Source: Prostheceraeus crozeri (lineage: Eukaryota > Platyhelminthes > Polycladida > Euryleptidae). From it: DNA of 64,000 nt. The notes beneath the pieces were generated by a model that was given only the letters and a program-made list of their open reading frames with translations, was not told the DNA's origin and made no database searches. This document shows, piece by piece, positions 36,670 to 46,560 of this stretch (position 1 is its first letter; every line of letters begins with the position of its first letter). The DNA is taken from contig CAJQUW010001803.1 of the NCBI GenBank assembly GCA_907163375.1, positions 114,461 through 178,460 on the forward strand, given 5' to 3'. The position numbers were made by a program, and so were the translations under genes.

Positions 36670-37730
36670 AGACTGATTCGGAAAATTACACAAAACATGT
36701 GATGTGAGGCAAGGGATTTCAGGTGTGTTTGAAAAGCTGACAGGGAACATGATTGTAGGGATGAGTGGGGAAGAATGTTTATAATGCCACTTGTGAGGGA
36801 CGAATTAACATAGACGAATTAAACATAGGTCAAGCAAGTTAAAAATATGAAGATTGTTTGATTATCTTGTTTCAAAAGAGCCAAAACAAGAAAACGTAAA
36901 CATGCAGACATGCAGGCCAGCTAAGAGATTGAATTCAGAAAGGGCTTTTGTTTTAGTCTTTAAAAAACAAGACTCCATTTAAGTTCGAAATTTTCAGCTG
37001 GGATGTCCACATTCAGGTGGCAAAGATCAAACAGACCAGCTAGGACTTTTCAAACTACAAGTACTGGCATGCAGCATGCTATTAGAATAGCAAAATAATT
37101 CACTTAATTAAAAGGAATGAAATTCGAGTGAGATTACACTGCATTGTTAATTGGAACTGTTCATAATCTAAGATTCTGCCGGCAGAATTTTCAGCGGAGA
37201 TAATGAATGACGTTATAATACTGACATCGGCAGAATATTCAGTGGTTTTTATGCTGTCATTCATTGGCTCCACTGAATATTGACTGCCTGCATAATGTAA
37301 TTATTGTACAAACTTATACTAGAAAATCTCTGAAAGCAAGATCGATTTAAGTGTTGCTAAGATATCCATTTGAATTAATGTACGGCGGTATACACTGTAA
37401 CTTGAAAACCGACTGAGTATTTTGTCATTTTTCGCCATCGTTCATCAACACGACTGTAAATTCTATACCGACAGAATGTGAATCAGCTTAATATTCAGCC
37501 GGCTGAATTTCAGTTAATCTATATCTAAATTGTAGGCTTTCTGTATAGATCTCTAAAAAATATCGAATGAAAAGCTGTCGCAAATTCGCGCCAAAACATA
37601 ACCATTGCAATTGCTGATATATTGCACCCCAATGAACAGGCCTAGTACAACTAGATTCTAATGAAAAGGCTGACTCTTCCTGTATTATGCTCATATATTG
37701 CTTAGTACTCAAAAACAACTTAATGCTGCA
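36670..37730. other. No gene seen
   Basis: Non-coding part of element C; short ORFs here lack recognisable features. Confidence 0.4.
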
Positions 37731-37734
37731 ACTT

Positions 37735-37995
37735 AGTACTTAACAAACTCGGATATCCGTCATTATATCTTAAGGATGCTCATCCGGTATATCCTTGTGA
37801 GGTATGACCTTCAAATATCCGTGCACTATCCACGGACATCGACTATCCTTCTCATCATCTGCCACGGAAAATAGAGGACATCTCCCGCATATCCGTGGAT
37901 ATCTGTTATCCTGTTATCACCGTATCGACTTATTAACAGTAATCTGCGTTTTTTTGTGGTTATCTTCCCTGTATCCGTTCGTTCCGCGGATTTTT
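37735..37995. repeat. Right subterminal palindrome array of element C
   Basis: CGGATATCCGTC, CATCCGGTATATCC, ATATCCGTGGATATC and TCCGCGGATTTT, the same motif type as the left end. Confidence 0.7.
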
Positions 37996-38869
37996 CTTGC
38001 TGGGTGGGAATGATGTTTGCGTGTAGCAGGTCGGTATGACGAATCCCTTGAGTGACTTTCAGCCTTCTCAGTAAACACGTGCGAAAATATGGTGTTTTTG
38101 TAAGTCAACCACATTTAGTACAGCATCATTTGTACTAGGAGGCGGCTTTACGATATTTTGTGTCACCATAAAGCCTCAAATAGTTGATTTTGATGAAATT
38201 GATTTAATTCATGCAGCTAATCCTTTCCATTTGTACATTCCTTCAAATTTATCCAAAGCTATCAGAAATAGACTTAAAATGAGTCAAAATTGCTGTACTT
38301 CTAGAACCAAAAACAGCTGTGGAGATCTCAAACTTATCATTACTGCTGTGAAAAGTTTGTCATCAATCCGTTTTTGGTGCTCAACTATGAATATAATGAT
38401 AGCTTTCATTTCGGACATCGATTTATGCCGAGTTGTTCATATAGGCCAACCAGTCACGCGAGATCATGTGCGAAAGCAAAATATTCACATTTTGCGATCT
38501 TCCAACACATTGCACATCTACGAGCATAATGCAAACAATGAATAAATGACTTTCACTCTTTATACACCATCGTGGAAATGTTCGAAATCATTTTTCATCT
38601 AATTACAAAAATTTTGTGATAGAATTTCTACACCCTCTGAGACCTGAGAGTGGTCCAGTGGACCCCCTTGGCCTATCTGGCATACTTCTTCTGATTCAAT
38701 TGAAATGAAATAACACATGCAGATTAACTGTCAGAAATGATGATTTTGTATGTGCTTGAGTGGTTGATATATCGTCAGCGTAAAAAATGAAATAGAAAAC
38801 TGTGGCTCCGGGGTCCACTGGACCCCCCCTCAGGTCTCTGAGGGTTAAGCTAGGCAATGGGATTGCAAG

Positions 38870-39190
38870 AATTGACTCACCACAGATTCTCCCTCAATGG
38901 CCAACAATCGAGTGTCATGATAATATCCAACAGCCGCATTAGTTCGTGGCTGTTGTTGGCCACTAGTACTTTGCGGTGTTCACATATATTGCCATTCTTT
39001 CGTGGTGAGTTCGTGGCGACTTTAGTGGAAAGGGATTTACAGTGCATGTTGGGGTCACTTTTGTGCCCATTGCGGTGCCTTTGCATTCAATAAAGGTGTA
39101 CTTGTAATTATGATGATCTACATTTTGTTTCACTTTGCACCTGATGAATAAAGAAATCGCTTGTGCGTTCCATTCAAGGCACAAGGCATG
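38870..39190 (-). pseudogene. Penelope-like RT fragment
   Basis: Minus strand around 39,110-39,040 reads YKYTFIECKGTAMGTKVTPT, the GTAMGTK motif of PLE palm regions. A nearby second frame has HELMRLLDIIMTL. Broken and short. Confidence 0.5.
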
Positions 39191-39511
39191 TTTTCAATTC
39201 AATAATCCTCATACCGTATATCGAACCATTTGCTAAGACTCTAAACATTTTCGATTGCGTTAGAAAATTTTTTCCATTTGTAAGAAAACTCCAACAAAAG
39301 TAGTAGGTATATGATTAAGCCATTGTATCTTATGAACAAATTAAGTGGAGCGACTTATTTGATAAATCGTCATCCGATCTCTATATACATAAAATAAAAT
39401 AATCATTTACTAGAAGTCTCACTGCAAAATGAAATCGATTTCACCGATATTCGGCTTGTCAAGGCGACTAAATGAAAAGTTACAGAAAATAACACAGAAT
39501 GAAGTTCAAAA

Positions 39512-40195
39512 TCAAATTCTGTTTAACTCAGGCTGAAATGTCTTTATGAACATAGTTTCTTTGGCCTCTCTATCTAGACGAGTGGCGTTTGGAGGCAATT
39601 GATAAAACGGTGCAACTGAAAATCCTTTGCCACACATAAAAATGTGCTTGCTCACTTTAAGGACTGTGTAGGTGCTGTCAAATATCTGCTGTCTATGAAC
39701 GGTCATCCGATGGCGCAAAGCATCCCCAGTCTGACCCACATAACATTTGTTACAGGCACAACACTGTAATTTATAAATTGAATTTGATGACAAGCAATTG
39801 AAATTGTGCTGGACTGTAAAAGTTCTTATTTGGGTCGCAGATCTGAATTCTGCAGATTTCCCAGTCATGATGGTATCGCAGCACTTGCATACTCGTAGCT
39901 TCTCACCATATCGTTGGATACCAAAAATGGTTCTGCGATTGTCTTTTGAAAGCATTGCCAGAATTGATCGAGGTTGGTGATATGTTGGTCTAAATGTACA
40001 TCGTTTAAAGGGAACCAAAGGATTCAAAGTGTTCGTTATAGGTTTAATTACTTTGGAGAAAATGTGTGGATTATTCTTGTTATATGTTTGCATAAATGGA
40101 AACATTTTATTATCACTCTCAGTTTTTATTTCTTTTTTTCTGTCCATTTCAGCTTTTGTAATTGCATCGTCAATTAATGTGCAGGGGCATTTCAA
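39512..40195 (-). CDS. PLE P2 C-terminal region with GIY-YIG endonuclease
   Basis: The 227-codon frame contains the Cys cluster CKCCDTIM, then IYKLQCCACNKCYVGQTGD, the GIY-YIG core with YVG in place of YIG, then ALRHRMTVH, KHIFMCGKGF and a C-terminal DREAKETMFIKTFQPELN carrying the conserved Glu. In PLEs this endonuclease nicks target DNA for insertion. It is in the same element as the RT pieces upstream (higher coordinates). The preceding RT end is in another frame. Confidence 0.8.
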   Translation of the reverse strand: MKCPCTLIDDAITKAEMDRKKEIKTESDNKMFPFMQTYNKNNPHIFSKVIKPITNTLNPLVPFKRCTFRPTYHQPRSILAMLSKDNRRTIFGIQRYGEKLRVCKCCDTIMTGKSAEFRSATQIRTFTVQHNFNCLSSNSIYKLQCCACNKCYVGQTGDALRHRMTVHRQQIFDSTYTVLKVSKHIFMCGKGFSVAPFYQLPPNATRLDREAKETMFIKTFQPELNRI

Positions 40196-40244
40196 TTGTA
40201 ATAATCGCGACCTTAGTTCCTTTTACCGCAATAGACGTTGGTTT

Positions 40245-40487
40245 TCATCTGATACAATCATTCTGATTCGTCACGCTAGGTGATATGGGATGTTTTTCAA
40301 AATGTGGCGGGGATGAATCAAATGGTACGTAATTCATAGTGTCTGTTGGTTTCCGATATAAATCCGTCTGAATATTCCCACCACTAGGATCAGTGTAGAC
40401 AAGAACGTCTGATTCAATGTGGGAGGACAGGGCAACCGTTAGATATTCGGTAAAGTGAAAAGGCACTCTAGTTATAGACCGATGCAT
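40245..40487 (-). pseudogene. PLE P2 RT C-terminal part
   Basis: The 80-codon frame contains QTDLYRKPTDTMNYVPFDSS, the hallmark after the palm in PLE RTs. Its first half overlaps the inverted repeat of the inserted fragment, so its upstream part belongs to the insertion. Confidence 0.75.
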
Positions 40488-41648
40488 TTCGCCGGTGTCC
40501 TACCGGCATGTTCACGGAATGAAATTGACATGACAAGAAAATGTACATGACACTGTGAGTATTTATCAAGTTAAACGTGACTAGGCAGTATTTATCAAAA
40601 CTGCCGTTTTTAGACGTCATGGTTGTGAAGCTCGATAACCAGGTGGTTTTTCACACATTTAGAAAACCAACTCACACAAACCTATATTTAAACAGGAAGT
40701 CATGCCATCATCCCAGTGTGTTCCGGGGTCTCATCAAAACAATGGTACACAGAGCTCATTCTATCTGCTCACCCGAATACTTGAACCAAGAGTTAGCGAT
40801 GTTAGATCTTATATTTTGCGCTAATGGCTTCTCCCATCGTGGAACTAGACAAATCTTCGTCCACCCTGAAGAACAACTCAGTGATAAAAATGATGAATCA
40901 TCACGTTCTCCTGATTGTGTGATACCGCATATCCCTAGATTATCGGAGTCCATATCAGCTATTCTCAGAAAGTTAGACATAAGAACATGCTTCAAGCCAA
41001 AAACTACACTTAAAAGGTTGTTGGTGAAAAAACGGCCTCTCAAATCAAAGGATGTTGGAGTTGTCCATCGTCTCAAATGTGGTGATGCAGGGTGCTCATG
41101 GAATTATGTTGGCGAGAGCTCCTGGACAATAGACGACAGACTCAAAGAACATGAGCGTAATGTAAAAATAATCTGTCCTAATTCGGAGGTAGCTCATCAT
41201 GTTCTACAAAGTGACCATGAGATTGATTGGTCAGGGTGTGAGGTGATACTTAAAGAAAAGAAGGATCATGGAAGCCCTGTGGTCCAAGAAGCACTCCAGC
41301 GCTAACAAGATTGAGGTCAATATTGGATCTGCTTGGACGAACATTTTATGACTCGTTTTTACACTACTCTTTTAGATGTTTCTTTCCTTCACATTACTTC
41401 TACAATGATTAAGTAACATATAATGACCCCTTTTTATTCTTTAAGATTGCATTTTTAGTGTTTTCCACATCTGTTTGTCGCGTTTAACTTGATAAATACT
41501 CACAGTGTCATGTACATTTTCTTGTCATGTCAATTTCATTCCGTGAACATGCCGGTAGGACACCGGCGAAATGCATCGGTCTATAACTAGAGTGCCTTTT
41601 CACTTTATCGAATATCTAACGGTTGCCCTGCCCTCCCACATTGAATCA
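40410..41648 (+). mobile_element. Inverted PLE fragment inserted in P2, bounded by 165-bp inverted repeats
   Basis: 40,410-40,576 and 41,480-41,648 are near-exact reverse complements (for example TTGAATCA...GGTTGCCCTG). Between them lies a plus-strand PLE C-terminal ORF. On the outer flanks, GACG(A/T)TCTTGT occurs on both sides (about 41,679 and 40,405), probably a target duplication. The insertion falls between the RT palm and the TDLYRKPTDT motif of P2. Confidence 0.7.
40577..41305 (+). CDS. PLE RT end plus GIY-YIG (inserted fragment)
   Basis: The 242-codon plus-strand frame starts inside RT: LPFLDVMVVKL, FRKPTHTNLYLNRKSCHHPS and IKTMVHRAHSIC. A linker follows, then HRLKCGDAGCSWNYVGESS with TIDDRLKEHE, a GIY-YIG core (YVGES), then SEVAHHVLQSDHEIDW. 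It is 5'-truncated: fingers and palm are missing. The family differs from P2 itself (compare FRKPTHT with YRKPTDT). Confidence 0.75.
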   Translation: MTRQYLSKLPFLDVMVVKLDNQVVFHTFRKPTHTNLYLNRKSCHHPSVFRGLIKTMVHRAHSICSPEYLNQELAMLDLIFCANGFSHRGTRQIFVHPEEQLSDKNDESSRSPDCVIPHIPRLSESISAILRKLDIRTCFKPKTTLKRLLVKKRPLKSKDVGVVHRLKCGDAGCSWNYVGESSWTIDDRLKEHERNVKIICPNSEVAHHVLQSDHEIDWSGCEVILKEKKDHGSPVVQEALQR

Positions 41649-41664
41649 TATGGCTAAGCAGGGA

Positions 41665-41943
41665 TTATTTCGTCACAAGATCGTCTAGGAAATTTAAATC
41701 AGTTGCACTCTGTTCGTCAGCAAATTTGATTGCTGAATGAAGATCATTTAGGATTTCAAGAAAAGGCTCATGACTACCATAATCGGCTTTCCAAATCAGC
41801 CAGCAATCATCTAAATATCTCAGCCAAGACTTGTTAATGTTGTTGCCATTATTAGGGTATACCTCCATCACTCGAGAATACATAGTTTCTTCAAGGTAGC
41901 CCATGACTAATGTAGCGTATGTTGGGACTACCTTCGTACCCAT
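41665..41943 (-). pseudogene. PLE P2 RT palm
   Basis: MGTKVVPTYATLVMGYLEE, then SWLRYLDDCWLIW with the catalytic YLDD, then DLNFLDDLVT, where the inserted fragment interrupts it. Confidence 0.8.
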
Positions 41944-42103
41944 CGCAGTTCCATTCTGTTGTAGGTAGCAGTTATCTTCAAAAGTGAATTAGTTATTTTC
42001 TAAAATGATTTCCAAACCCTTCAGAATAAACGTTTTATCAATTTGTTCGGAAATGAGATTATTATGTATTCCGAGCCAATAATCAATCGATTGATATTAC
42101 AGC

Positions 42104-42706
42104 TCATGGGGTTACATCGAAGGTCTTAAATACTGAGTCTTTTTCAACTTTTGTGGGGAGTTTCTCTATAAACGTAAAGGTGTCCCTGCAATGACTGCTA
42201 AGCAATAAGACCAGAGGTTTCAAAATTTCGTCCAGGAGGCAGCTCAGACGTCTTGTTGGAGAGAATCTGCTTGATATAATAGGACGGAAAATGAGATCTG
42301 TAGGTGCAGGAATGGAAATGCAACCAAAAGAGTCTGCTTCAATATCAGAGAAATATTTCTTACATTTGTGGAACTTGGGTAGGCCGTATATATGCGGAGT
42401 AACTGTCCGGAAATTCGTAAGATACCGGTAATCAAATTCTTTCTTGCTCAATTTGTTCTTATATTGATTGCACAAAGAGCGGACTTTGCTTAAAATCGCG
42501 TTGTTGTTGTATGACGGAGTCAATTGACAAGTTTCTTTGACATTTAAATGATCGTCAAGCATACAAGAACGATAAAAATTATAGTCTAAGATGACTATTG
42601 CGCCGCCTTTATCTGCCTCAGTGAAGTGTAGAGACATTCTGTCTTTCAGTTGGTTCAATGAATTTGATTCTTTAATTATCAAGTTACTTTTTTGCTTGTT
42701 ATTCAA
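42104..42706 (-). pseudogene. PLE P2 RT fingers
   Basis: About 200 codons: FTEADKGGAIVILDYNFY, HIYGLPKFHKCKK, FRPIISSRFSPTRRLSCLLD. These are RT motifs 0-2a of PLEs. It continues the N-terminal module (its first codons overlap 42,703-42,999 in another frame) and leads to the palm at 41,943 after about 160 bp of frame-broken sequence. Confidence 0.8.
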
Positions 42707-42999
42707 ACTTTCTGAATTAAATACATCTTCCGATTCAGTAGATTGATTAAATTATCTAATTCAATGTTCATACCTTTAGGCGGAATAAAATCAGATTTCT
42801 GGTAGCAGAAAGTTGGTGTGTCAGTCGGTGACAGTTGTTCGTCTTTGAAATAGTCCTTCAGTCGTAGTTTTCTTTTAAAGTCGTTCACGTTAACTTGTAA
42901 ATCGTTCAAGTTACGTCTAGAAGTAGGGGTAAATTTCATCCCTCTAGACAATAGATTTTTGCAGTCATCGTCAAGTATTTCTGAAGAGAGATTGTACAC
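42703..42999 (-). pseudogene. PLE P2 pre-RT module
   Basis: Contains DDDCKNLLSRGMKFTPTSR and FKRKLRLKDYF then FIPPKGMNIELDNLI. The same module occurs in element P3 (NLLSRG / KSLLSRG, KFTP, RKLRL.DY). Confidence 0.75.
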
Positions 43000-43093
43000 A
43001 GAGACACCGTTTATTCTAAAAAGTATCCAGATGACATTTCCACACCTCTTGAGATATCGTTATAGAAATTGTTTTTGTTCAAATCGTGAACTG

Positions 43094-43425
43094 TCATCTT
43101 ATTATCCTAGTTGTTAGATTCATGGATATCGCAATGTATATCTTTGTCTGAATTGCTTCTGTTCCAGTTAATTCGATTATTACGTCTCGGAAAACGATAG
43201 GGAAAATTTCTATTATTTCTATCAAGAAAGTTTCCATTTTGAAAATTGGGATTTCGATAGAATTGGCGATAAAAGTTTCTGCTTTGTGAAGAATTATAGC
43301 CGTAACGAATATTATTATTACGAATTTGGTTTTATCTGTTATTATAAGAAAAATTAGCTCTATTATAATTAGGGACAAAATTTCTCCTGGTGGTTTTTGG
43401 CGGACCGTCACTTGGTAGAAGATGC
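43094..43425 (-). pseudogene. Asn/Arg-rich linker of PLE P2
   Basis: Read in the frame giving RNNRNFPYRFPRRNNRINWN on the minus strand, this segment is very rich in Asn, Arg, Tyr and Phe. It has one stop and follows a frameshift in a T run near 43,436. Composition suggests RNA binding. Confidence 0.5.
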
Positions 43426-43428
43426 AAA

Positions 43429-44091
43429 TCAAAAGAAAAAAAGTTGCTTTCCTTTTCCCAAATTACTGTAATTTGCTGAAGCTAGTTTCTTTTCTGAGGC
43501 TCGTTCCCACTGTTGGAATTGTTGCTGAACGTCACATTCATCATAGTTTAACTGTATCATGTTTAGCATTTTATTGTCAATTCTTTCCATAAAATCCGTT
43601 TTTGCTGCTGCAGTCATCCTTAATCTTGTTATCTCATGATATACCTCATTTTTCATCAAATCCCTTTGCAAGTCTCTCTCCATAGTAGAATGATGTTGAA
43701 GAGGATTTTTGAAGAACTGTTTTGGAATTCTCGGAACTGTTTCCTGAAGGACTTGTTCATAAATGTTTGCTATTGAATTGCTTCTATGGGCTTCATAAAA
43801 TGCGAGCTTCCGTTGATTAAGTTTTTTATCCCATCCTTGTTCAGGTATCCCATGTTTCAAATTTTTGTTGATTTCTGTCGATATACCTTTCATTTTAGAA
43901 TCAATTTCGAGTTTCAATTTATTAACCTCCGTGAATAAATCCTTTTTAAGAGTAAGGAAAACATTGTTCATTTCATGCAATAAAGTATTCAAAGATGCAA
44001 CTTTATCCAAAACAGAATCCAATTTTTCATTTATTGCACTGACTTCTTCCTTTCTAGCATATTGAGAACTTCTGGTAGATGCCATTTGCAA
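43429..44091 (-). CDS. Coiled-coil ORF upstream of PLE P2
   Basis: 220 codons beginning at an ATG just inside the element. Residues about 15-85 form a coiled coil (INEKLDSVLDKVASLNTLL and following). A helical, charged C-terminal half contains KQFFKNPLQHHSTMERDLQ. No known domain. With the Asn/Arg-rich tract it looks like an ORF1 or gag-like module preceding the RT (inference). Confidence 0.6.
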   Translation of the reverse strand: MQMASTRSSQYARKEEVSAINEKLDSVLDKVASLNTLLHEMNNVFLTLKKDLFTEVNKLKLEIDSKMKGISTEINKNLKHGIPEQGWDKKLNQRKLAFYEAHRSNSIANIYEQVLQETVPRIPKQFFKNPLQHHSTMERDLQRDLMKNEVYHEITRLRMTAAAKTDFMERIDNKMLNMIQLNYDECDVQQQFQQWERASEKKLASANYSNLGKGKQLFFF

Positions 44092-44222
44092 TGAAAGATA
44101 GTATGATATAAGAAGGCTTGCAAATGTCTAATGAAAATAAAATGGAATAATCATCTTCTATAAAAGTCTCACTGCAAAATGAAATCGTTTATTGCGCCAA
44201 TCGATTTCACCGATACTCGGCC

Positions 44223-44544
44223 AAATCTAATATAGCAATCAATTCAGCAAACACATAGCTACTTGTGTTAAGGACCATGATATTAGATTTGAAGCTGCGC
44301 CTTTCTATCAGTTTCCAAATAACGTAACTAGATCCGGGAGGGAAATCAAAGAAAGATATTCTATTTCTAAATTCAAACCTCCACTCAATAGGGATCAAAG
44401 ATAGTTGCGGTTCATTTATTTCATGTAACGGTGTCTGACGAGGTGTCATAAGTTATAAAAATACATCGAAACCGGTAACACCGACATCTCCTGGTTTTCA
44501 TTTCTTTTGTATCAATTTACTTTATCCAATTTCCTTTTTTTAGT

Positions 44545-44596
<52 letters not shown>

Positions 44597-44640
44597 GCAC
44601 AAAAATTGCACGAAATAATATAAAAATTACGACAGCCAGG
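44223..44640. other. Spacer with microsatellite, no gene seen
   Basis: Non-coding sequence between PLEs; contains CGAAACCGGT at about 44,467. Confidence 0.4.
44546..44592. repeat. (TA)n microsatellite
   Basis: About 22 TA units in a row. Confidence 0.95.
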
Positions 44641-44667
44641 TGTTAGAAGAAAAAAGCTAGCTTGTCA

Positions 44668-44716
44668 GATACTCCGACCGATTTCTGCCTGTTGCAGGCT
44701 TCTCAAGGGCATAAAA
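44668..44716 (-). ncRNA. Hammerhead-ribozyme-like motif, left copy (P3)
   Basis: Minus strand: ATGCCC, TTGAGAA, GCCTG-CAA-CAGGC hairpin, A, GAAA, TCGGTC. It has the order stem I, core, stem II, GAAA, palindromic stem III. The core differs from CTGANGA at positions 3 and 8 in a way that would keep that pair (U-A instead of C-G). Confidence 0.35.
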
Positions 44717-45027
44717 TGAAGTCCAGATATATTTCAAATACATCAAAATAATGTATCTTCGATACACACATAAAATGATAAACAAAGAAATCAATAGAAA
44801 TGTTACGGTAGAGAGATAATGTCATATATCTCGATTTAGGGTGGGATTTATAATTCTTATAAATCGAGAAATATGACATTATCTCTCTGCCGTAACATCT
44901 CCATTCATTTCTTTGTTGATCAATTTAGAGTCATAGAAAATCATTGTCATGGGATTAAAGATTTACAAATAAATCTTAAAATGCATTTCGGGATAATACT
45001 TTCAGTTATGCAAACTTCAGACCGAAT

Positions 45028-45297
45028 GTGAATCGTAGGCAAAGAAGTAACTTTCAAAATTTCAATCGTATTCGATATAATAATAATAGAATGAATCTCA
45101 ATCGATTCGGAAATTATCGCTCCATGTATAATTCTAACTTCATGCGTTATAATAATCTCTTCGATACAATAATCAAAATTTATATTACAATCAAGAATCA
45201 TTCAGGCTTAGAAATCCTAAATTTTGTAAACCTGCACGTGCACGTTCACATTTTCAAAATCGTCAAAGCAATTTTGGTCGCAAAAAATTATAACTAA
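45028..45297 (+). pseudogene. Asn/Arg-rich segment of PLE P3
   Basis: MNRRQRSNFQNFNRIRYNNN continues with many Asn, Arg, Tyr and Phe residues. It corresponds in place and composition to the Asn/Arg-rich linker of P2. Confidence 0.5.
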
Positions 45298-45452
45298 TGT
45301 TACTCTCTAAATCAACGTAATTGGAAGTGTCAGGGCGTAAAAAGGTAAGATTTTTCAGATTACTTAGATTACTCATTGCCGGTCGAGATGAATGATGATG
45401 TTCATCGTGTTGATATGCAGAACGATTTTCAATTTAATAGTAATTCTTTTTT

Positions 45453-45818
45453 ATGCTAAATGAAATCAAGATAATAAATTTCTCAAACGCTGATTTTTCG
45501 GATTCTGAAAAATCATTACTATCAAGGGGATGTAAATTTACACCTTACCCAAAGACTAACTTGAGTGCTGTACAACATGAATCAGGATCCTTCTCGCGAA
45601 AATTACGATTAATTGATTATCTTTCTGATGTGGTAGCAAATGAAGTTGTTCAAGAACCACTTGTTCAAAATCCATCAAAATTTTACCCTCCGGAAGGAGT
45701 TAATGAAACATTGGATTGTTGTATAAACTTGATAAATAATAGCGTAAACTCATTACCCAAAATCCACAGAAATAAAAGCAATATACCTCTCATTAAGAAA
45801 GAAGAAATCATTATGTGA
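45453..45818 (+). CDS. PLE P3 pre-RT module
   Basis: 121 codons with SEKSLLSRGCKFTPYPK, FSRKLRLIDYL and FYPPEGVNETLD, parallel to the module at 42,703-42,999. It ends at a TGA just before the linker of the GIY-YIG domain. Confidence 0.7.
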   Translation: MLNEIKIINFSNADFSDSEKSLLSRGCKFTPYPKTNLSAVQHESGSFSRKLRLIDYLSDVVANEVVQEPLVQNPSKFYPPEGVNETLDCCINLINNSVNSLPKIHRNKSNIPLIKKEEIIM

Positions 45819-45833
45819 AAACGTACAACCCAA

Positions 45834-46350
45834 ATGATACTTGATGTCTTCCTGGAAATTATCAAATCTTCAATCTCGAGTTTGAAACCGACTTCAACAT
45901 TCAAAAATTATAATGTAAGGCCTTGCTATAAACAACCAAAGTCTCTTTTAAACCTTTTGGCGAAAAGGAATCGAGTCCCACTAACAGGTGTTCAGAAATG
46001 TAACAAAAAAAGGTGCAAATGCTGCATAACATTAATTGTAGAAACATCTTTACCATATCAAATGAATAGTGAAACGAAAACCTTAAACATCAAACATAAT
46101 ATGAATTCTGACTCAAAAGACTTAATTTATGCGCTTCAATGTCAAAGATGTAAAAGCCTATGCATAGGTCAAACTGGGGACTTACTACGTGCGGGATCGG
46201 GTACATAGGCAATAAATACGCGATGTAAATTACCGAACTCACTATGTCAGCAATCATATATTTGACTCTACTCAAAATTTAGAAGTTTATTTCCATTTCA
46301 TGCCAATTCTAAAATTGCCACCGAATAGCACACGATTATACCGCGAGGAA
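45834..46350 (+). pseudogene. PLE P3 linker and GIY-YIG domain
   Basis: The frame gives CKQPKSLLNLLAKRNRVPLTG, KRCKCCITLI and LIYALQCQRCKSLCIGQTGD (GIY-YIG core with CIG). It stops at 46,208; the missing C-terminal part continues in another frame (LPPNSTRLYREEKEK, then IINPTLNRD) inside the right terminal repeat up to about 46,390. Confidence 0.7.
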
Positions 46351-46517
46351 AAAGAAAAACTTTGCATAAGAATTATAAATCCCACTCTAAATCGAGATAT
46401 ATGACATAATCTCTCTGCCGCAACATCTCAATTGATTTCTTTTTTGATCATTTTATGTGTATACATTATTTTGATGTATTTGAAATATATCTGGACTTTA
46501 TGTCAATGTATCATTTT

Positions 46518-46560
46518 ATGCCCTTGAGAAGCCTGCAACAGCCAGAAACCGATCGGGCTT
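46518..46560 (+). ncRNA. Hammerhead-ribozyme-like motif, right copy (P3)
   Basis: Plus strand: GCCC, TTGAGAA, GCCTG-CAA-CAGCC, A, GAAACCGATC, GGGC. Stem I (GCCC/GGGC) is perfect here. One stem II mismatch relative to the left copy. Confidence 0.35.

Larger units (their letters stand above)
30086..38008 (-). mobile_element. Element C: DNA transposon with 4-bp target duplication and a companion gene only
   Basis: Left terminus CCCACCGAGCAAG, right terminus inverted CCCACCCAGCAAG, flanked directly by AATG on both sides (30,082-30,085 and 38,009-38,012). Both ends carry arrays of palindromic motifs such as GGATATCCG, ATCCGCGGAT and variants (30,100-30,420 and 37,735-37,995). Inside is a multi-exon minus-strand gene resembling DUF4806 proteins, a 120-bp tandem repeat and smaller insertions, but no transposase that I can see. 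A 4-bp duplication would fit Chapaev, Academ or Sola groups; the superfamily is unresolved. Confidence 0.7.
29955..38844. mobile_element. TTAA-flanked element interrupted by element C
   Basis: TTAA at 29,951-29,954 and 38,845-38,848 flank termini CCCTCAGATACCTCAG and (inverted) CCCTCAGAGACCTGAGG. Subterminal palindromes GGGGTCCAGTGGACCCC lie near both ends (about 29,999 and 38,654/38,812). Without the inserted element C its length would be about 960 bp, close to the 972-bp TTAA element at 25,890. It is a piggyBac-like MITE. Confidence 0.7.
39410..44222 (-). mobile_element. Penelope-like element P2, nearly full-length but broken
   Basis: From 44,091 down to 39,512 the parts follow PLE order: coiled-coil ORF, Asn/Arg-rich linker, RT N-terminal module, fingers, palm, [inserted inverted PLE fragment], RT end, GIY-YIG. 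GTCTCACTGCAAAATGAAATCG and ATTTCACCGATA(T/C)TCGG occur at both ends (39,417-39,455 and 44,167-44,219), like the direct pseudo-LTRs of PLEs. Confidence 0.75.

Noticed and set aside
40470..40520. Hammerhead ribozyme in the 165-bp inverted repeats of the inserted PLE
   Set aside because: A CCGGT/ACCGG hairpin before CGAAA is present, but the first core does not fit without an extra base and stem I does not pair.
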